64,000 bases of DNA from Asanoa ferruginea (GCF_003387075.1 NZ_QUMQ01000001.1:6634001-6698000); one strand, 5' to 3'; counted from the stretch's first letter, positions 17,790 to 26,823 are shown. The notes: a model not told the origin generated them from the letters alone. A program made the numbers and translations.

Positions 17790-18329
17790 TCAGTGCGGCG
17801 GCGGCGGCGCCTTCTTCGGCGGCGCGGCCTTGTGTGGCGGCGCTGCCTTGTGCGGCGGCGGCGGGATCGTGTCGACGGCCGGCGGAGCGGTCGGCCAGAC
17901 CAGCAGCACCGCGCACGGCGCGTGGTCGACGACGAACCGGGTCGGCGGGTTGAGGCTGCGCGGCCCGAGCCGGGTGACCGGACCGTCGCGGGCCACCACC
18001 AGCAGGTCGGCGCCCTCGGCCGCGGCGACCACCTCGCGCTCCAGCCGGCCGTGCCGGCGCACCGGCGACGACGCGCGGTCGAGCCGGGCCGCGGCGGCCG
18101 CCAGCATCGCCTCCTCGGAGCGCGCGGCGGCGGCGCTGATCGCGGCGCCCGGATCGGGCCCGCGCGAACCGCGACCGACCAGCCCGGCGAACGCGTCGGA
18201 CACGTCGTCGGCCAGCGCCGGGTCGGTGACGTGCAGCAGGGTGATCGACGCGGACGGGGGCGCCACCTCGGCGGCGGCGTCGACGCACGCCTGCCAGGTG
18301 CCCTCGGCCAACCAGACGACCACCTTCAT
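17790..18329 (-). CDS. Universal stress protein-like domain with Pro/Lys-rich tail
   Basis: 179 residues. Residues 1-150 follow the UspA-type Rossmann-like pattern (MKVVVWLAEG at the first strand, SITLLHVTDP, ADLLVVARDG, then APCAVLLVW), although the G-2x-G-9x-G(S/T) ATP loop is imperfect (GPVTRLGPRSLNPPTRFVVD). Residues after ~155 are a low-complexity tail of repeated PPHKAA/PPKKA units. The ATG overlaps the stop of the upstream permease gene by four bases (ATGA), so they are coupled; USP domains often modulate transporters. The tail may contact membrane or polyanions (inference). Confidence 0.7.
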   Translation of the reverse strand: MKVVVWLAEGTWQACVDAAAEVAPPSASITLLHVTDPALADDVSDAFAGLVGRGSRGPDPGAAISAAAARSEEAMLAAAAARLDRASSPVRRHGRLEREVVAAAEGADLLVVARDGPVTRLGPRSLNPPTRFVVDHAPCAVLLVWPTAPPAVDTIPPPPHKAAPPHKAAPPKKAPPPPH

Positions 18330-19576
18330 AACACTGTGGATAGTTTCAGAGCCACCCATAGCGCGACAACCGCCGCGAGCAGACACGCCGGCACCGAGAT
18401 CGCGCCGAGCCGCAGGAACGCCCCCGTGGCCGGTGGCTCGTCGCGGGCGTGCAGGATCCGCCGCCAGAGCAGCGTGGCCAGCGAGCCGACGTAGGTCAGG
18501 TTCGGGCCGACGTTGACCCCGATCAAAGCGGCCAGCACCAGGCCGGGGGAGTGCGCCACCACCGGCACCAGCACCAGCGTGGCCGGCACGTTGTTGACCA
18601 GGTTGGCCAGCAGCGCGGCCAGGCCGGCCACGGCCAGCAGGCCGAGCAGGTCGGCGCTGTGCGGCGTCAGCGCGGTGATCAGGTCGTCCAGGCCGTGCTG
18701 GCGCAGCGCCAGCACCACCACGCCGAGCGCGAACACGAAGAAGCAGAACAGCGGGTTGGTCTCCAGCACGATCGCCCAGGCGGCCCGGGCGCGGCGCGGT
18801 GCGCGTACCACGAGAGGCACTGCCAGAACGACGGCGCCGCCGGCCGCGATCCAGGCCGGCGCCACTCCCATCGGCTCGGCGGCGGCGAAGCCGGCCAGGG
18901 TCAGCGCCAGCACGGCCAGCGCGAAGCGCGGTGCCGGCGCCGGCTCGACCGGCACGGGCCGGGCCGGGGTCGCCAGGTCGCCGGCGAAGAACCACCGGAA
19001 CACCGCGTACTCGACCGCCAGCACGGCCAGCCAGGGCAGCGCCATCATGCCCGCGAAGCCGAGGAAGGTGAGTCCGGTCGCGCCGAACGCGAGCAGGTTG
19101 GTCAGGTTGGCCACCGGCAGCAGCAGCGACCCGGCGTTGGCCAGGTGGGTGCACGCGTAGACCTGCGGCCGGGCCCGCACGCCGGCCGCCGCCGCGGTCG
19201 CGAACACGACGGGCGTGAGCAGCACGACCGTAGCGTCGAGGCTGAGCACCGCGGTGACCGCGGCGGCGATCGCGAACACGACGGTCAGCAGCCGGGTCGG
19301 GCTGCCCCGCGAGGCCCGGGCGGCCAGCCCGCCGGCGAACGCGAACACGCCCCAGGAGTCGGCCAGGTGGGCCAGCGCCAGGATCGCCGCGAGGAAGCCG
19401 ACGGTGGGACCCAGCATGATCATTTCGTCGCGGGCCGCCGCCCACGGCACCAGCCCGCCGCCGATCGCGATCGCGGCGGCCGGCACCGCGGCGGTCGCCT
19501 CCGGCAGCCCGCGCGGGCGGACCACCGCGAACGCCAGCACCACGGCCAGCAGCAGCACGGCCCACACGGTCGACAC
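18326..19576 (-). CDS. SLC13/ArsB-type membrane permease
   Basis: 416-residue integral membrane protein with about ten spans, of the ion-transporter superfamily that includes ArsB, NhaD and SLC13 carriers. Two inverted-repeat signatures are visible: LANAGSLLLPVANLTNLLAFG in the first half and NLVNNVPATLVLVPV with GVNVGPNLTYVGSLATLLW in the second, as in arsenite/anion permeases. Start is GTG 19576. No arsR or arsC gene is nearby, so arsenite is not specifically supported; a dicarboxylate, Na+/H+ or anion role is equally possible. It is coupled to the USP-like gene. Confidence 0.82.
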   Translation of the reverse strand: MSTVWAVLLLAVVLAFAVVRPRGLPEATAAVPAAAIAIGGGLVPWAAARDEMIMLGPTVGFLAAILALAHLADSWGVFAFAGGLAARASRGSPTRLLTVVFAIAAAVTAVLSLDATVVLLTPVVFATAAAAGVRARPQVYACTHLANAGSLLLPVANLTNLLAFGATGLTFLGFAGMMALPWLAVLAVEYAVFRWFFAGDLATPARPVPVEPAPAPRFALAVLALTLAGFAAAEPMGVAPAWIAAGGAVVLAVPLVVRAPRRARAAWAIVLETNPLFCFFVFALGVVVLALRQHGLDDLITALTPHSADLLGLLAVAGLAALLANLVNNVPATLVLVPVVAHSPGLVLAALIGVNVGPNLTYVGSLATLLWRRILHARDEPPATGAFLRLGAISVPACLLAAVVALWVALKLSTVL

Positions 19577-19634
19577 AAAGCGCCAGGGTACGGGCGCACC
19601 CGGGCCCGCGCCCCGCGACGGCGCGCCGGCAACT

Positions 19635-19667
19635 GGTCAACCGACGCTCAACCGGTCGCAACCCGGC
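19635..19667 (+). promoter_or_regulatory. PHO-box-like direct repeats upstream of phoD
   Basis: Consecutive 11-base units GGTCAACCGAC, GCTCAACCGGT and the weaker CGCAACCCGGC. The first two share G-x-TCAACCG. In Streptomyces, PhoP binds 11-base direct repeat units resembling GGTTCACC. The array ends 62 bases before the PhoD start, suitable for activation under phosphate starvation. Confidence 0.5.
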
Positions 19668-19729
19668 ACACACCTAAATCGTGATCATCAATGGGGTACG
19701 CGTTGTCCGATCGGAAGGCGAAGCCTGCC

Positions 19730-21286
19730 ATGCAACCCCGTATCGACCGTCGTCAACTCCTCACGCTTGCCGGCGCCAGTGGCGTCGGACTCGCCGCGAC
19801 CGTCGCCGGCGTCAGCGCCGCTCCGGCCCTGGCGGACCCGAAACACCAGCTCGACCCCTTCACTCTGGGCGTCGCCTCGGGTGACCCGCTGCCCGACGGT
19901 GTCGTCCTCTGGACCCGCCTCGCGCCCGAGCCGCTGGCCGCCGACGGCCTCGGCGGGATGACCCGGCACGTCGTCGCGGTCACCTGGGAGGTCGCGGAGG
20001 ACGCCCGCTTCCGTCACGTGGTCAAGCGCGGCGTCGAGCGGGCCACCCCCGAACTCGGCCACGCGGTGCACGCCGAGGTGCACGGCCTGCGCGCCGACCG
20101 CGAGTATTTCTTCCGGTTCCGCACCGGCAACGCGGTCAGCCCGGTCGGCCGCACCCGGACCGCGCCGTCCGCACACAGCCGGCCCCGCGAGCTCGCGTTC
20201 GCGTTCGTCTCCTGCTCGAACTACCCGACCGGCTACTTCACCGCCTACCAGCACCTGGCGGCCGAGGACCTCGACCTGGTCGTGCACCTGGGCGACTACA
20301 TCTACGAGGGCCCGGCGGCCGGCACCCTCGGCCGGGCCCACCTGCCGGCCACCGAGATCTTCTCGCTGGCCGACTACCGGATCCGGCACGCGCAGTACAA
20401 GACCGACGCCGACCTCCAACTCGCGCACGCCCGCTTCCCGTGGGCGGTGACCTGGGACGACCACGAGGTGGAGAACAACTACGCCGACGACATCTCGGAG
20501 GACGCGGCCCAGGACCCGGAGTCGTTCCTGCGCCGCCGGGCCGCCGCCTACCAGGCGTACTACGAGCACATGCCGCTGCGCCGCTCGGCCGTGCCGCGCG
20601 GTGCCGACATGCGGATCTACCGCCGCCTGCGCTACGGCCGGCTGGCCGAGTTCAACCTGCTCGACGGCCGCCAGTATCGCTCCGACCAGGTCACCGACCC
20701 GGTCGCCCTCGACGACCCGGCCCGGTCGATGCTCGGCGCCGAGCAGGAGCGCTGGCTGATCGACGGCCTCAGCCACTCGGCCGGCACCTGGAACATCGTG
20801 GCCCAGCAGACCGTGATGGCCAAGGCCGACCGCGACCCGGGCCCGGGTGAGCTGCTGCCCAACGACAACTGGAACGGCTACGAGCCGGCCCGCCAACGCC
20901 TCTTCGACGGCGTCGCGCGCCGCCGGGTGGAGAACATGGTCGTCATCACCGGCGACGCGCACTGCAGCATGGTGGCCGACCTCAAACAGAACTTCGACGA
21001 CCCGGCATCGCGTACGGTCGGCGTCGAGTTCCTCGGCACCTCTGTGACGTCGGGCGGCGACGGCGCACCGATGGACACCCGCGGCACGGAGTGGCTGGCC
21101 TCGAACCCGCACATGAAGTTCTACGACGCCCGCCGCGGCTACGTCCGCTGCACGGTCGACAACCACACCTGGCGCAGCGACTACCGCGCGGTGCCGCAGG
21201 TCAGCACGCCCGACGCGGCCGTGTCGACGATCGCCAGCTTCGTCGTCGAGGAGGGCCGCCCCGGCGTCCACGCCGAGCCGGCCTAG
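19730..21286 (+). CDS. phoD: Secreted PhoD-type alkaline phosphatase (Tat exported)
   Basis: Phosphodiesterase/phosphatase releasing phosphate outside the cell. The 518-residue product begins with a Tat signal (DRRQLLTLAG, hydrophobic core, cleavage expected after ALA near residue 34). The metallophosphatase core shows SCSNYPTGYF, VHLGDYIYEG, TWDDHEVENNY, and ITGDAHCSM, which bind the Fe/Ca centre of PhoD. ATG 19730 is preferred because GGAAGG precedes it and it places the twin arginine correctly; an ATG at 19691 is possible but has no ribosome-binding site. A PHO-box-like repeat upstream suggests phosphate control. Confidence 0.93.
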   Translation: MQPRIDRRQLLTLAGASGVGLAATVAGVSAAPALADPKHQLDPFTLGVASGDPLPDGVVLWTRLAPEPLAADGLGGMTRHVVAVTWEVAEDARFRHVVKRGVERATPELGHAVHAEVHGLRADREYFFRFRTGNAVSPVGRTRTAPSAHSRPRELAFAFVSCSNYPTGYFTAYQHLAAEDLDLVVHLGDYIYEGPAAGTLGRAHLPATEIFSLADYRIRHAQYKTDADLQLAHARFPWAVTWDDHEVENNYADDISEDAAQDPESFLRRRAAAYQAYYEHMPLRRSAVPRGADMRIYRRLRYGRLAEFNLLDGRQYRSDQVTDPVALDDPARSMLGAEQERWLIDGLSHSAGTWNIVAQQTVMAKADRDPGPGELLPNDNWNGYEPARQRLFDGVARRRVENMVVITGDAHCSMVADLKQNFDDPASRTVGVEFLGTSVTSGGDGAPMDTRGTEWLASNPHMKFYDARRGYVRCTVDNHTWRSDYRAVPQVSTPDAAVSTIASFVVEEGRPGVHAEPA

Positions 21287-21294
21287 CGACCACC

Positions 21295-21326
21295 GGGGTG
21301 CGCCGCCCGGGACGGCGGCGCACCCC
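21295..21326. terminator. Hairpin terminator between convergent phoD and xyloglucanase genes
   Basis: GGGGTGCGCCGCC (21295-21307) and GGCGGCGCACCCC (21314-21326) form a perfect 13-bp stem with a 6-base loop. It sits 8 bases after the phoD stop and 6 bases from the convergent xyloglucanase stop, so it can end both transcripts. There is no U-tract, as is usual in actinomycetes. Confidence 0.85.
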
Positions 21327-21332
21327 GCACGG

Positions 21333-24041
21333 TCAGCTTCGTTGGCAGGTCACCGTGGCCGGGATGGCCGCGGTGCCGGTGCCGAGGAAGCCGAACGTGG
21401 TGCTGGCGTTCGGTGCGAGGGTGCCGTTCCACGCCGTGTTGCGCACGGTCACCGCCGTGCCCGACGCGGTGTAGTCGCCGCCCCAGAGCTGGGTGATCTG
21501 GGTGCCGCTCGGATAGGTCCAGGTCACCGCCCAGCCGGCGGTCGCGGTGCTGCCGGTGTTGCGCACCGCGACCTCACCCTGGAAGCCGCCCGGCCACGAG
21601 CCGGTCACCCGGTAGGTGGCGGCACAACCGCCTGGGCCGGCGGTCGGAGTCGGCCCGGTCGTCGGCGTCGCGGTCGGGGTCGGGGTCGGACCGGCCGTGG
21701 GCGAACTGGTCGGGCTCGCCGTCGGAGAGCTCGTCGGGCCGGCGGTCGGCTCCGGGCCGGTGCGGTCGGCGACCAGGATGCCGCGGCCGTTGGTGCCCAG
21801 GTAGACCCGGCCGAAGACGCGCGGGTCGCCGGTGAGGGCCTCGCCCGCGTTGCCGTACTGGTGTTGCGCGTCGTTGATCCGCACCCAGGTGCCGCCGGTG
21901 TCGTCGGAGCGGAACACGCCGGCCACGCCGTCGACGGTGCCGACCAGGAAGATCGCCGGGTAGGACCGGCCCGGTGCCGCCTTGCCGAAGCCGACGTTGA
22001 CCGCGGCGGACACTGTGGACACCCGGGTAAAAGTCGCGCCGTTGTCGGACGAGCGGTAGAGGCCGCCCGTTCCGGCCACCCACACGTCGGCGCCGACCGT
22101 CTTCAACTTGGCGCCGTCCGGCAGGCCCGACGCGCCGGCGGTGAAGGTGCGCCCGCCGTCGGCGCTGGCGTAGACGCGGCCGGCGGCGTACCCGAAGAAG
22201 CGTTGTGGGTTGGTTCTGCTCGCCTCGACGATCGCGCCGGTCGGGATCCCGGACGACGGGCTCCACGAACTGCCCCGGGTCGTCGAGAACTGCACGCCGG
22301 TGCCCTGCGGGCTCCACACCACGGCACTGGCGTCGGTCGCGATCGCCACCGTGCCGCCGCCGGTGACGCCGCCCGGCTCCTGGCCTTGATACCAGGTGCG
22401 GCCGCCGTCGGTGGAGACGCCGATCCGGTTGAGGTTGGGGTTGGCCGCCCGGTCGCCGTTGCCGACGCGGACCATCACCGACGGGTTGGCCTCGGCGAAG
22501 TCCAGGCTCGTGTTGCTGCCCAGGTTCGGCGTGTCGTGGAAGTTCGGCGGGACCGCCGCCAGGTCGTCGTGGCGGAAGCCGCCGATGTCGCCGAGCGCAC
22601 TGATCAGCGGCGCACCCGACGGCGGGCTGGCCAGGTCGAGCACGGCGGTCTCTTCGATTCCACGGGCCATCGGCCGGACCGTGAACGTGCCGCTCGCGCT
22701 GTCCCAGGCGGTGAGGTTGGTGGTGGCGTAGAGGGTCGCGCCGGTGCCGTAGAGCATGCGGTTGGCGTCGAACGGGTCGATCTCCAGCGACTCGGTCATC
22801 CAGCCGAGCTTCGGCGTCTGCTCAGGCTGCGAGGGCGCGGTGTTGAAGTCGAGCCACGGGTTGGCGGAGATGTCCATCGTGTAGCGGTTGACCCGGTTGG
22901 GATAGCCGTTGAAGTCCCATACCCGGGACCAGGTGGCGCCGCCGTCGCGGGTGCGGAAGAAGATCACGTCGGGCCACCAGGAGATCTGCGTGGCGACGAT
23001 CAGCGTGCCCGGGTTCTGCCGGTCGATGGTCAGTCCACTGTAGCCAAAATAGTCGTCGGCGCTGGTCGACGGCACCGGGCTGATCCGGGTCCACGCGCCC
23101 GTCGCCCGGGATAGTTTCCAGACGTCGCCCTTGCCGCCGTCGTAGGGGCCGCCGGTGTCGCTGGTCGCGATGTAGAGGAAGCCGCCGGTCGGGTCGACAA
23201 CCGCCTTGTGTGCCAGGAAACCCGTCGGCTGGTCGGGGATCCGTTGCCAGGTCACGCCGGCGTCGGTGCTGCGATAGACCGGGTTCTGCTTGTCGGCCAC
23301 GCCGACGTAGATGGTGCGGGTCGCGGTGCCGGTCGCGCCGGTCGACTGGTCGAAGTCGACCCAGGTGACACCCTGGTTGCCGGTCAGGTAGCCGTTGGGG
23401 TCCGAAGGATCCTGCGCGTAGTTGCCGGCGTTGTGAAACGCGGTCACCCGGGCCCACGTGACGCCGTAGTCGGTGCTGCGCCAGAGCCCGTTGCCTCCTT
23501 CGGCGCCGAAGTAGACGATCCGGCTGTCGTTGGGGTCGACGGCGAGCCGCTCGCCCTGGCCGCGCCCGGGCATGTTGCCGCCCACCTTGAACGGCAGGTT
23601 GAAGGCCTGCCAGGAGGCACCCCGGTCGGTGGAGCGCAGAATCGCCCCGTTGTTGGGGTCCCAACTGTTGGTATACATGCCGACGGCGGCGTAAACCCGG
23701 TTGGTCTGCACCGGGTCGGCGGCCATGCTGAGCACGCCGTTCCAGCCCCAGCGGTCCCAACCGACCCAGTCGAGCAGCGGCACCCAGGCACTGCCGGCGG
23801 CATTCCAGCGGTAGGCGCCACCGATGTCGGTGCGCGCGTAGATCAGGTCGCGCTGCCCGGGGTTGAACACGATCCCGGAGACGAAGCCGCCACCGTCGAT
23901 CCGAACATTCTTCCAGGCGTACGCGTCGGTCGCGGCCGCGGTCGGCACGAGCGCCGCCTGTGGCCCGACGAAGGTGAGGGCGGCCGCCGCGGCCAGTATG
24001 GTCGCGGCGAGGGCCGGCCCCCAGGTGCGGGATGAGCGCAT
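21333..24041 (-). CDS. Secreted xyloglucanase/oligoxyloglucan hydrolase, GH74 with CBM2
   Basis: Extracellular beta-1,4-glucanase acting on xyloglucan. The 902-residue product has a Sec signal (about residues 1-37), then two seven-bladed beta propellers rich in Asp-box/BNR motifs (STDRGASW, STDYGVTW, RDGGATW, STDGGRTW). Conserved catalytic Asp motifs TDIGG (Asp72) and GDIGGF are both present. A Pro/Thr/Ser linker (PTSSPTASPTSSPT and similar) joins a C-terminal CBM2 of about 100 residues, with the paired cysteines and exposed tryptophans that bind cellulose. AGAGG precedes the ATG by 7 bases. It stands alone, divergent from a cyclase-family gene. Confidence 0.95.
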   Translation of the reverse strand: MRSSRTWGPALAATILAAAAALTFVGPQAALVPTAAATDAYAWKNVRIDGGGFVSGIVFNPGQRDLIYARTDIGGAYRWNAAGSAWVPLLDWVGWDRWGWNGVLSMAADPVQTNRVYAAVGMYTNSWDPNNGAILRSTDRGASWQAFNLPFKVGGNMPGRGQGERLAVDPNDSRIVYFGAEGGNGLWRSTDYGVTWARVTAFHNAGNYAQDPSDPNGYLTGNQGVTWVDFDQSTGATGTATRTIYVGVADKQNPVYRSTDAGVTWQRIPDQPTGFLAHKAVVDPTGGFLYIATSDTGGPYDGGKGDVWKLSRATGAWTRISPVPSTSADDYFGYSGLTIDRQNPGTLIVATQISWWPDVIFFRTRDGGATWSRVWDFNGYPNRVNRYTMDISANPWLDFNTAPSQPEQTPKLGWMTESLEIDPFDANRMLYGTGATLYATTNLTAWDSASGTFTVRPMARGIEETAVLDLASPPSGAPLISALGDIGGFRHDDLAAVPPNFHDTPNLGSNTSLDFAEANPSVMVRVGNGDRAANPNLNRIGVSTDGGRTWYQGQEPGGVTGGGTVAIATDASAVVWSPQGTGVQFSTTRGSSWSPSSGIPTGAIVEASRTNPQRFFGYAAGRVYASADGGRTFTAGASGLPDGAKLKTVGADVWVAGTGGLYRSSDNGATFTRVSTVSAAVNVGFGKAAPGRSYPAIFLVGTVDGVAGVFRSDDTGGTWVRINDAQHQYGNAGEALTGDPRVFGRVYLGTNGRGILVADRTGPEPTAGPTSSPTASPTSSPTAGPTPTPTATPTTGPTPTAGPGGCAATYRVTGSWPGGFQGEVAVRNTGSTATAGWAVTWTYPSGTQITQLWGGDYTASGTAVTVRNTAWNGTLAPNASTTFGFLGTGTAAIPATVTCQRS

Positions 24042-24220
24042 GTCTCTGCCTCTCGGTGTGCGTTGTCGCGCACAGCGGAGGAGGCCGCAACCAGCCGACG
24101 GGCGCGTGGGAGCGGAACGGACGCGCGGCGCACCTGCCCTGGCGCCGCACCGGCCCGGCTTCCCGCACTCGGCCTCGCCGCCGAGGTTCACACGTGCTAT
24201 CGGGGGCTGTCAATGGTGTG

Positions 24221-25048
24221 ATGGTCGGCATGTGTACGACGCCTGAGTGTCCACGACAGACCACGCCGGCCGTTTCCCGCAGGGCGGCCCTGTTCGGCGG
24301 CGCGTTGGTCGCCGCCGGAGCGGTCCTCGCACCATCAGCGGCACAGGCCTCGCCCCGGCACGGGCGTGGGCTCGCCGACCTGACCTACCCGCTGACCACC
24401 ACGTTCCCCGCCTTCACGCCGGGGGAGGAGCCGGCCCGGCGGACCTTCGTGTCGATCCCCGAAGCCGGCTACTACATGCAGGAATGGCGGATCCTCGAGC
24501 ACTACGGCACGCACGTCGACGCGCCCGGCCACTTCATCGAGGGCGGCCGGCTGTCCACCGAGATCCGGATCGACGAGCTCGTCGCACCGGCCGTCGTGAT
24601 CGACATCGCCCGCCGGGCGGCGCGTGACCCCGACGCCACGGTGACCGTCGACGACCTGCTCGCCTACGAGCGCCGCTACGAGCGGATCCCGCGCGGCGCG
24701 GCCGTGCTGATGTATTCCGGCTGGGGTGCCAAGGTCGGCGACCCCGACGCCTACCGCGGCACCGACGCGGCTGGCACGCTGCATTTCCCCGGCTTCAGCG
24801 TCGACGCCTGCGAGTGGTTGCTGCGCCGCCGCGGGATCGGCAGCCTCGGCGTCGACACGCTCAGCATCGACCCGGGCATCTCGGCCACCTTCGACACCCA
24901 CCTGGCGCTGCTCGGCGCCGACCGCTACGGGGTGGAGAACGTCGCCAACCTCCGCCGGCTGCCGCGCCACGGCGCGACTGTCACGTGCGGGCTGATCCCC
25001 TACGAAGGCGGCTCCGGCGGCCAGGCCCGGGTGTTCGCGACGTGGTGA
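24221..25048 (+). CDS. Secreted cyclase-family protein (kynurenine formamidase-like fold)
   Basis: 275-residue protein of the putative cyclase family (PF04199). The diagnostic metal/catalytic motif HYGTHVDAPGHF is at about residues 94-105, and the C-terminal region LGVDTLSIDPG fits the family. The N-terminus SRRAALFGGALVAAGAV resembles a Tat signal, so the protein is probably exported, unlike most relatives. ATG 24221 or 24230 may be the start; neither has a strong ribosome-binding site. Family members hydrolyse amides such as formylkynurenine or isatin; the substrate here is unknown. It diverges from the xyloglucanase over 179 bases in which I saw no clear operator. Confidence 0.85.
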   Translation: MVGMCTTPECPRQTTPAVSRRAALFGGALVAAGAVLAPSAAQASPRHGRGLADLTYPLTTTFPAFTPGEEPARRTFVSIPEAGYYMQEWRILEHYGTHVDAPGHFIEGGRLSTEIRIDELVAPAVVIDIARRAARDPDATVTVDDLLAYERRYERIPRGAAVLMYSGWGAKVGDPDAYRGTDAAGTLHFPGFSVDACEWLLRRRGIGSLGVDTLSIDPGISATFDTHLALLGADRYGVENVANLRRLPRHGATVTCGLIPYEGGSGGQARVFATW

Positions 25049-25051
25049 CGG

Positions 25052-25315
25052 CTATTCGACCTCGCGGCGCAGGGAGTAGGTGACGCCGTAGAGACGGTGT
25101 GGCTCGTTGGGGTAGTGCGTCGCGCTGCGGTTGTAGGCCTGCCAGCCCGCGGCGCCCGCCCGGTTGAGGTGGCGCATGTCGTCGAACCGTTCGTCGGTGC
25201 CCCAGCGCTGGGAACCACCGGAGTGGTGGAATGACGCGTTCCAGTCCATGAACTGGTCTTCGCCGTAGGTGCCGGCGGCCCGGTATTCGAGGCGGGCGTA
25301 CTCCCATTTGGTCAC
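25052..25315 (-). CDS. Small hypothetical protein (WEYARLEY)
   Basis: 87 residues, soluble, rich in aromatic and charged residues (TKWEYARLEYRAAGTYGEDQF). The Gly-Trp-Gln motif GAAGWQAYNRS resembles short DUF4177-like proteins that keep a W-E-Y start and a G-W motif; the link is tentative. GTG 25315 overlaps the stop of the upstream membrane protein by four bases (GTGA), so they are translationally coupled. It ends three bases from the convergent cyclase stop. Confidence 0.65.
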   Translation of the reverse strand: MTKWEYARLEYRAAGTYGEDQFMDWNASFHHSGGSQRWGTDERFDDMRHLNRAGAAGWQAYNRSATHYPNEPHRLYGVTYSLRREVE

Positions 25316-25857
25316 ACGGACGATTGTGCCGGCCGGCGTGCGCCACGGGCCAGGGCCTGCACCGAGTAGCCGAGCAGCAGCAGGCCCTCGGCCACGCCGA
25401 CCACGAGCGGCGGGCTGACCGCCGACGCCAGCCCGGTGATCAGGCCGGCCAGCGCCACCAGGCAGGTCGCGACGGCCAGCGGACGCAGCAGCGGGTCGCC
25501 GAGCACTGGCGCGAGCGGCACGAAGTGCACGCCGACCACGAACGCGACCCAGACCGGGATGTAGTCCTCCTGACCCAGGCCGCCGAGCAGGGCGGCGCCG
25601 GCGAAGATCACGGCGAACTCGATGCCGACGATGATCCCGTACCGTCGGCTGGCGGTCCGGTCCCTCATCGCGGAGCCCTCGCCCGGCGCGCGCAAACCGG
25701 TCACCAGGCCGATGGCGGCGACCACCACCGAGAAGATGCTGCCGGCGGTGAGCCAACCGGACTCGCCGCCGGCCTGGGCCCAGCCGAACCAGGCCGACGC
25801 GAAGAAGCCGAGGAAGAGCGCGGTGAAACCGGCGTCGCGACGGGTCTGGGCTCTCAT
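25312..25857 (-). CDS. Hypothetical integral membrane protein
   Basis: 181 residues with five to six predicted hydrophobic spans (FTALFLGFFASAWFGW; IFSVVVAAIGLVTG; YGIIVGIEFAVIFAGAALLGG; VWVAFVVGVHFVPLAPVL; two more near the C-terminus). No enzyme motif is seen. It resembles uncharacterised actinobacterial membrane proteins with the HFVPLA motif. It begins 11 bases after the DMT transporter stop and is coupled to the small protein downstream, so three genes may form one transcript. Confidence 0.75.
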   Translation of the reverse strand: MRAQTRRDAGFTALFLGFFASAWFGWAQAGGESGWLTAGSIFSVVVAAIGLVTGLRAPGEGSAMRDRTASRRYGIIVGIEFAVIFAGAALLGGLGQEDYIPVWVAFVVGVHFVPLAPVLGDPLLRPLAVATCLVALAGLITGLASAVSPPLVVGVAEGLLLLGYSVQALARGARRPAQSSV

Positions 25858-25868
25858 GATCGATCAAA

Positions 25869-26753
25869 CTACTGCGCGTGTACGGGGGTGTCCACGGCGG
25901 CCGGGACGGTGGGGCGGGTGGACAGCCAGCAGCCGGCGACGATCAGCAGGAAGCCGAGCACGGTGCTGGCCCGCAGCGGCTCGTCGAGGATCGCGACACC
26001 GAGCAGCACCGCGACCACCGGGTTGGCGTAGGTGACCAGGCCGGCGCGGCTCGGGCCGGCCTCGCCGATCAGCCGGTAGAAGGCGAGCAGCGCGGCCGCG
26101 GTGCAGAGCAGGCCCAGCGCCAGCAGCGCGGCCCAGGCACCGCCGCTGACCGGCGCGGTCGGCAGCGCGAACGCGGCGAACGGGACGAGCAGCACGGTGC
26201 TGACCGTGGTCGTGCCGGCGACGAGAGCGGTCGGCGGGATGTCGGACGCGCGCCGCTGCACGAAGACGGTCGCCATCGCGTAGAGCAACGTGGCCAGCAG
26301 GATCATGCCGGCGCCGAGCAGGCCCCAGCGGTCGCCGGAGACGTCGAGCCCGACCAGCACGCCGACGCCGACCAGGCCGAGCGCGAGGCCGGCGACGCGG
26401 ATCGGGGTCAGCGGCTCGGCGCGCACCATCAGCAGGGCGATCAGCACCGGCTCGATCGCGATCAGCAGACCGGTCAGCGACGAGCTGATGTGCACCTCGC
26501 CGTAGGTGATCAGCAGGAACGGGCCGACGATGTGGATGACGCCCAGCGTCACCACGGCTTTGAGGTGGCCGCGCAGCGCCGGCAGGGTGCCCTGCATCGC
26601 CGCCACCGGGACCAGCACGAGAGCCGCGATGGCGACCCGACCGGCGACCACGACGATCGGCGACAGGTCGTCGATGGCGATCTTGATCAGCAGGTACGGG
26701 ATGCCCCAGAGCACGGCGACCAGGGCGAAGAGGATCCAGGCTCGTCTGTTCAC
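25869..26753 (-). CDS. EamA/DMT-family transporter
   Basis: 294-residue drug/metabolite transporter with ten membrane spans arranged as two EamA repeats (VLWGIPYLLIKIAIDDLSP in repeat 1, ALLAFYRLIGEAGPSRAGLVTYANPVVAVLLG in repeat 2). Such carriers export amino acids or small metabolites. GTG start at 26753. It is divergent from a LysR gene across 70 bases carrying a tandem TTACGAT repeat, the classical layout in which the LysR protein controls the exporter. Confidence 0.92.
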   Translation of the reverse strand: MNRRAWILFALVAVLWGIPYLLIKIAIDDLSPIVVVAGRVAIAALVLVPVAAMQGTLPALRGHLKAVVTLGVIHIVGPFLLITYGEVHISSSLTGLLIAIEPVLIALLMVRAEPLTPIRVAGLALGLVGVGVLVGLDVSGDRWGLLGAGMILLATLLYAMATVFVQRRASDIPPTALVAGTTTVSTVLLVPFAAFALPTAPVSGGAWAALLALGLLCTAAALLAFYRLIGEAGPSRAGLVTYANPVVAVLLGVAILDEPLRASTVLGFLLIVAGCWLSTRPTVPAAVDTPVHAQ

Positions 26754-26789
26754 AAGACGAGCGTCGACCCGTACCGTGATTAGCGGTAG

Positions 26790-26803
26790 TTACGATTTAC
26801 GAT
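26790..26803. promoter_or_regulatory. Tandem TTACGAT repeat in divergent EamA-lysR promoter
   Basis: Two adjacent copies of TTACGAT lie between the exporter and regulator starts. The second copy contains TACGAT, a possible -10 box for lysR (start expected near 26810, before AAGGA and ATG 26824). LysR binding is inferred from the position. Confidence 0.35.
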
Positions 26804-26823
26804 GCTCGTGTTAAGGAAAACTG

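Noticed and set aside
18326-19576. Arsenite efflux assignment (arsB) for the permease
   Set aside because: No arsR, arsC or arsA nearby and the superfamily includes many anion and Na+/H+ carriers.
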